Position numbers and translations under genes: made by a program. Shown in pieces: positions 60,410-64,000 of a stretch of DNA of 64,000 nucleotides. This stretch comes from JABCYV01 sp963696025 (lineage in GTDB: Bacteria; Acidobacteriota; Terriglobia; Terriglobales; Acidobacteriaceae). The first letter of the stretch is position 1. Every line of letters starts with the position of its first letter. The stretch is taken from the NCBI GenBank assembly GCA_963696025.1, contig CAVOII010000009.1:62001-126000 (forward strand), in the 5' to 3' direction. The notes under the pieces are model-generated. The model made no database searches. It worked only from the letters and a program-made list of their open reading frames with translations, and was not told the origin of the DNA.

Positions 60410-61798
60410 ATGGAACCCAACGAATACGATCTGGTCGTCATCGGCAGCGGACCAGCCGGACAGAAGGGCGCGATCTGCGCTGCCAAACTTCGCAAGAAAG
60501 TTGCCATCGTTGACCGAAAGATGACGATTGGTGGCGTCTGCGTCCACACCGGCACGATCCCCAGCAAGACCTTGCGGGAGGCGGTCTTATATCTGAGCGG
60601 CTTTCGCCAGCGCACTTTTTATGGTCGTGGTTACGTGCTGAAAGACCGCATCGCCATGTCTGACCTGGTGTTCCGGGCGCAGGCGGTGATGGCGCGTGAA
60701 ATCGAGGTTATCAAAGCCCAGCTTCGCCGCAACTCCGTGACCACGCTTGAAGGCGACGCCTGTTTCCTGGATCCGCATACCATCGAGGTCAAAAGCGACA
60801 ACGGATCGCAACTGCTGCGTGGACATCACATTCTGATTGCATGCGGCACCCGTCCGGCACACAGCGCCGATATTCCCATTGATGGCAAACGGATTTTCGA
60901 CTCCGACCAGGTGCATACTCTGGAGGAAGTGCCACGGGATTTGGTGGTCGTGGGCGCGGGAATCATCGGCCTCGAATACGCCTCCATGTTCGCCGCGCTC
61001 GGCGTCAAGGTCACTCTGCTCGATCAGCGGCCCATTTTGCTGGATTTCGTCGATCGGGAAATCATTGAAAGCCTGGGCTTTCAATTGCGACAACTGGGGA
61101 CAGTGTTCCGCTTGGGTGAGAAGGTTGTTTCCATTGGATTCGAGGAAGAGCGCGACCGGGTCTTCGCCAAACTGGAAAGCGGAAAGAACGTTCACGGGCA
61201 AGGTTTGCTCTACACCATTGGTCGCCAGGCCAATAGCGATCAGGTGAATATCGCAGTCACCGGCATCGAGCCCGACGCACGCGGAAAAATTGCGGTGAAT
61301 GAGCACTTCCAAACTGCGGTGCCCCACATCTACGCCGCTGGAGATGTAATCGGCTTCCCGGCGCTGGCCAGCACTTCCATGGAGCAGGGCCGTCTGGCTA
61401 GTTGTCATATGTTTGGCAAGCCCGGCACGATGCCGCCAAATCTCATTCCGTACGGAATCTACACCATCCCCGAAATTTCTATGGTGGGACTTACGGAGGA
61501 GCAGTTGACGCACGACAAGATTCCCTATGAGGTGGGCCTGGCCCGCTACGCGGAACTGGCCAAGGGACAAATGCTGGGCGACGAGCAGGGTCTGTTGAAA
61601 TTAATCTTCCACCCGGAATCCCTCAAACTGCTGGGCGTGCACGTGATCGGCGACCGCGCGGCAGAAATCGTGCACATCGGGCAGGTGGTATTAACCGTTG
61701 GCGGAACTATCGAATACTTTCGCGACACCGTCTTCAACTACCCCACATTGGCGGAGGCGTACAAAGTCGCCGCCCTGGACGGATTGAACAAGCTCTAG
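60410..61798 (+). CDS. sthA: Soluble pyridine nucleotide transhydrogenase (SthA/UdhA-type)
   Basis: FAD flavoprotein that passes hydride between NADPH and NAD+. 462 residues. FAD motif VVIGSGPAGQKGA and NAD motif VVGAGIIGLEYASM are present. In the redox loop, GGVCVHTGTIPSKTLREAV retains one Cys (Cys44) but the second redox Cys of dihydrolipoamide dehydrogenases is Thr49; this loss is the family signature of SthA. The C-terminal dimerisation domain is intact. It is divergent from ppk1. Confidence 0.9.
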   Translation: MEPNEYDLVVIGSGPAGQKGAICAAKLRKKVAIVDRKMTIGGVCVHTGTIPSKTLREAVLYLSGFRQRTFYGRGYVLKDRIAMSDLVFRAQAVMAREIEVIKAQLRRNSVTTLEGDACFLDPHTIEVKSDNGSQLLRGHHILIACGTRPAHSADIPIDGKRIFDSDQVHTLEEVPRDLVVVGAGIIGLEYASMFAALGVKVTLLDQRPILLDFVDREIIESLGFQLRQLGTVFRLGEKVVSIGFEEERDRVFAKLESGKNVHGQGLLYTIGRQANSDQVNIAVTGIEPDARGKIAVNEHFQTAVPHIYAAGDVIGFPALASTSMEQGRLASCHMFGKPGTMPPNLIPYGIYTIPEISMVGLTEEQLTHDKIPYEVGLARYAELAKGQMLGDEQGLLKLIFHPESLKLLGVHVIGDRAAEIVHIGQVVLTVGGTIEYFRDTVFNYPTLAEAYKVAALDGLNKL

Positions 61799-61861
61799 CG
61801 CGTCTGGAAGCCTCTCCTCTACTCCGAGTTACCTGAGTCCGACTCGCTCGCGTCCGTCGGT

Positions 61862-63703
61862 TTATTCGTGCGCAGGATCTGGTGAAAGGTTCTCGGGATG
61901 GTCTGCGTCTGCGTTACCGGAAGAGGTAGCCAGAAGCCTGCCCAGAGCATATGCGTCCTTTCGCGCTTCCGGATCGCCCGTGATCTCGAATTCCTTGAGA
62001 TACTCGGCCCGCGCCTCTCTTACCCGTCCTTCTTTCTGAAGAAGAACCCCATGGGCCCAGTGATCTTCCGGAAAGTTGGGGTACATCGCCTCGACCTGCT
62101 CCAGAAGCTGTTCTCCATAGTTGAGTTTCCCAGTAGCTATTTCCACATTCGCCAAAGTAAGCAAGGTCGTAGCTTTCCGGAATGGCGACAGATTTGTCTC
62201 TTGCAAAAGCGGCGAAAGCAGCGCCTCTACTTCGGCGTATTTGTGTTCATCAAACAGCCCGTGAGCGAGAAAGAGAGTTACGGTTGGATTATCCGGGGAC
62301 ACTTCATGCGCCCTTCGGAATTCCTCCATGGCAAGAGCCGACCGGCCTCTGTCCATGTTAAGGTTTCCCAAATACCCGAGCACCATTCCGTTCGCAGGAT
62401 AGAGGTCGAGTGCCCGCTGGTAGTAGACGAAGTCATCTTTATAATACTTTTGCTGGACAACAGTCAGATAAGAGAACGTCACCACCAACACCGCGCCGAA
62501 GGCCATCAGAGCGGTTCTCCCGAACCCGACCGTCGCCCCGAGCCTTCTTACCAGTAGACCAATCAGAATGCACAATCCAACCGAGGGAAGATAGAGATAG
62601 CGGTCGTGGGTTATATCTCCCTGCGGGTAAATCCTGATGCCAGCCAGTACGGGAAGTATGGGCAGCACGATGAGCGCCCCAGCTATCCCGATAGTCAGGT
62701 CGTATCGAACCGCAAGCCACGCGAACAGGACGACTCCGGACAGGATACCCGCTAACGCTAACCACATGGGCAGTGTTGGGGCTGAAATCAGAGGATTCAT
62801 GTAGCAGCCGCTGAGGCCAATGGGAAGTATGAGCTTATTCAGGTAAAAAAGCGCGACGGAGGGAATGCTATAGATCGTCTGCTGCCAGCTGTTCCTGCCG
62901 CTCTCAACGCCGACGCGTCCCAGCACCGCAAACCGGACCGCGAAATAGAAGAAAGTCGCAGCCAGATACCATGAACCGACTTTCAGTGCTGTCCTAGTGT
63001 TCGACCGCCACTTTTTTTCTTCCAAGTTGAACAGCGCCAGCAGGACCAGAATCGGCAGAATGGCAACCGCCGTCTCTTTGGTGAAAAGCGCAGCAGCGTA
63101 GAGCACCACACTCCACAGCAGGCGGGACCGTACCGGTTGACCGCTTGCCGCATCTGGAGCCAACAACAGAAGAACTGAACCTAGAAAGAAAATTACGAAT
63201 AAGATTTCATTGCTGGCAGAGACCCACGAAACCGCATCAACGTGGATTGGATCTACAGCAAATACCGCGGCCGCGAGTGATGCCGCGAAGTCACTCTTAA
63301 GCAGCCGCCGGCAGACCGCAAACACCAGGTATGTCACGGCTACGTGCAGCAAAATGTTGGAGAGATGCCACACCCATAGAGATAGTCCACCAACCGTATT
63401 TACCAACAGCATCCAAATGGAAAATAGAGGACGATAAAAGAAAACTTGATCGCTGGCTATTTTGGCCTCACTCCACAGATGAGTGGTCAGCAAGCGGAAC
63501 AGATATCCCCACGATTGCACCTGAGGGTTGTTTACGATCTGCACATGATCGTCACGGATAAAACCGTTAAAAAGTGAGGGTATGTAGATGCCTAACGCCA
63601 GGATGCAGGGAATCGCCCGAGTCCATGGCCTCGGGGCATCAGGGACCGGTCGAACACTGAAGGTGGATTCTCTAACGGCTTTGGACTTGTCTTTCCTTCG
63701 CAT
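61862..63703 (-). CDS. Polytopic TMTC/O-mannosyltransferase-like protein with TPR tail
   Basis: About 613 residues from ATG 63703. Roughly eleven membrane segments with acidic loop residues (FIRDDHVQIVNNP in the first loop, as in GT-C glycosyltransferases with a DD motif), FYRPLFSIWMLLVN and VDPIHVDAVSWVSASNEIL. The C-terminal 170 residues carry four to five TPR repeats (YLGNLNMDRGRSALAMEEFR, DHWAHGVLLQKEGRVREARA). It resembles eukaryotic TMTC and bacterial DUF1736-type proteins; the acceptor is unknown. The frame is open to 63853, but the additional N terminus is not family-like. The 147 bp to the window end hold nothing recognisable. Confidence 0.82.
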   Translation of the reverse strand: MRRKDKSKAVRESTFSVRPVPDAPRPWTRAIPCILALGIYIPSLFNGFIRDDHVQIVNNPQVQSWGYLFRLLTTHLWSEAKIASDQVFFYRPLFSIWMLLVNTVGGLSLWVWHLSNILLHVAVTYLVFAVCRRLLKSDFAASLAAAVFAVDPIHVDAVSWVSASNEILFVIFFLGSVLLLLAPDAASGQPVRSRLLWSVVLYAAALFTKETAVAILPILVLLALFNLEEKKWRSNTRTALKVGSWYLAATFFYFAVRFAVLGRVGVESGRNSWQQTIYSIPSVALFYLNKLILPIGLSGCYMNPLISAPTLPMWLALAGILSGVVLFAWLAVRYDLTIGIAGALIVLPILPVLAGIRIYPQGDITHDRYLYLPSVGLCILIGLLVRRLGATVGFGRTALMAFGAVLVVTFSYLTVVQQKYYKDDFVYYQRALDLYPANGMVLGYLGNLNMDRGRSALAMEEFRRAHEVSPDNPTVTLFLAHGLFDEHKYAEVEALLSPLLQETNLSPFRKATTLLTLANVEIATGKLNYGEQLLEQVEAMYPNFPEDHWAHGVLLQKEGRVREARAEYLKEFEITGDPEARKDAYALGRLLATSSGNADADHPENLSPDPAHE

Positions 63704-64000
63704 CGCGATAGACCGAAACCTCTCCGACAATCGTGAGACAACGGGGAAACCGAGTTCGCTTTTGTGCGCCTTCTTCGTGCCAGTGTTACTTAGAAAACGT
63801 GGGGGCTCAGCAGGGAGGATATACAGCATAGTCTGGCTGCCTTTCGCAGTCAATATCCTGACAAGAATTGACCGAGGCGTAAGGAGGACCCGATTCCTTC
63901 GTTAATTTCCGGCATTTAATTCAATGAGATAGATCGCAGGTACGTTGGGACTCAAGACCAGACATTGCGCAGAAAAGGTGTCGCCTTCTATCAGGAGTTC

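Noticed and set aside
1..64000. CRISPR array, prophage, insertion sequence, tRNA or rRNA genes
   Set aside because: No regularly spaced direct repeats of 20-40 bp, no transposase, integrase or capsid protein, and no recognisable tRNA arms were seen on either strand.

Overview
The window looks like a chromosomal segment of an Acidobacteriota bacterium, most probably class Terriglobia (Koribacter-like). This is inferred from gene content, because there is no rRNA gene or other direct marker. The evidence is a Gram-negative lipid A set that uses LpxI rather than LpxH, a PknB-type kinase fused to a TPR sensor, an M13 peptidase, several secreted imidazolonepropionase-like amidohydrolases, choice-of-anchor-D secreted proteins, a membrane-anchored winged-helix regulator, and high GC with dense coding on both strands.

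Layout. 0-3.5 kb: dnaB and lepA, convergent. 3.6-8.7 kb: a conserved hypothetical, an M50 protease with a zinc-ribbon tail, a secreted amidohydrolase overlapping maf, a 55-codon tatA and an M20 carboxypeptidase. 8.7-17.8 kb: the lipid A block fabZ-lpxA-(membrane protein)-lpxI, then a Ser/Thr kinase-TPR protein, a DinB protein, a Gfo/Idh oxidoreductase and a TonB-like protein. 17.8-21.7 kb (minus): an M13 peptidase, a frameshifted DUF4097-type repeat protein and a winged-helix/TM regulator. 21.7-26.3 kb: a 55-aa membrane protein coupled to miaA, a GH3 hexosaminidase, a lipoprotein and a zinc-ribbon membrane protein. 26.4-28.7 kb: pyrB-pyrC with a short upstream ORF. 28.8-30.5 kb: a small accessory island with a HigBA-like toxin-antitoxin pair and a decayed zinc-ribbon gene. 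30.5-35.8 kb (minus): glycine C-acetyltransferase, HAD hydrolase, glycine-zipper lipoprotein, YhaM-like nuclease and SurA-like chaperone. 35.9-46 kb: an M49-like peptidase, a SpoIIE phosphatase, pirin, FmdB, rsmI, a frameshifted DUF4239 gene, a large secreted protein, YqeY and a class V aminotransferase. 46-57.5 kb: serA, an outer-membrane barrel, M50-CBS, rsmD, RidA plus amidohydrolase, a CBS protein, another amidohydrolase, HU, and a zinc-binding hypothetical. 57.5-64 kb: PilZ, ppk1, sthA and a TMTC-like glycosyltransferase-TPR protein.

Three cross-cutting signals stand out. (1) Tandem repeats with a 7-bp period occur at about seven places, one inside the maf coding region and others abutting promoters or start codons. 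(2) Many genes have a -10-like hexamer only 6-9 nt upstream of the start codon, suggesting leaderless transcription. (3) Four loci carry apparent frameshifts that a single C or G would repair, so they may be sequence or assembly errors as easily as pseudogenes. No CRISPR array, tRNA, rRNA, insertion sequence or prophage was found. No clearly new multi-gene system is evident.
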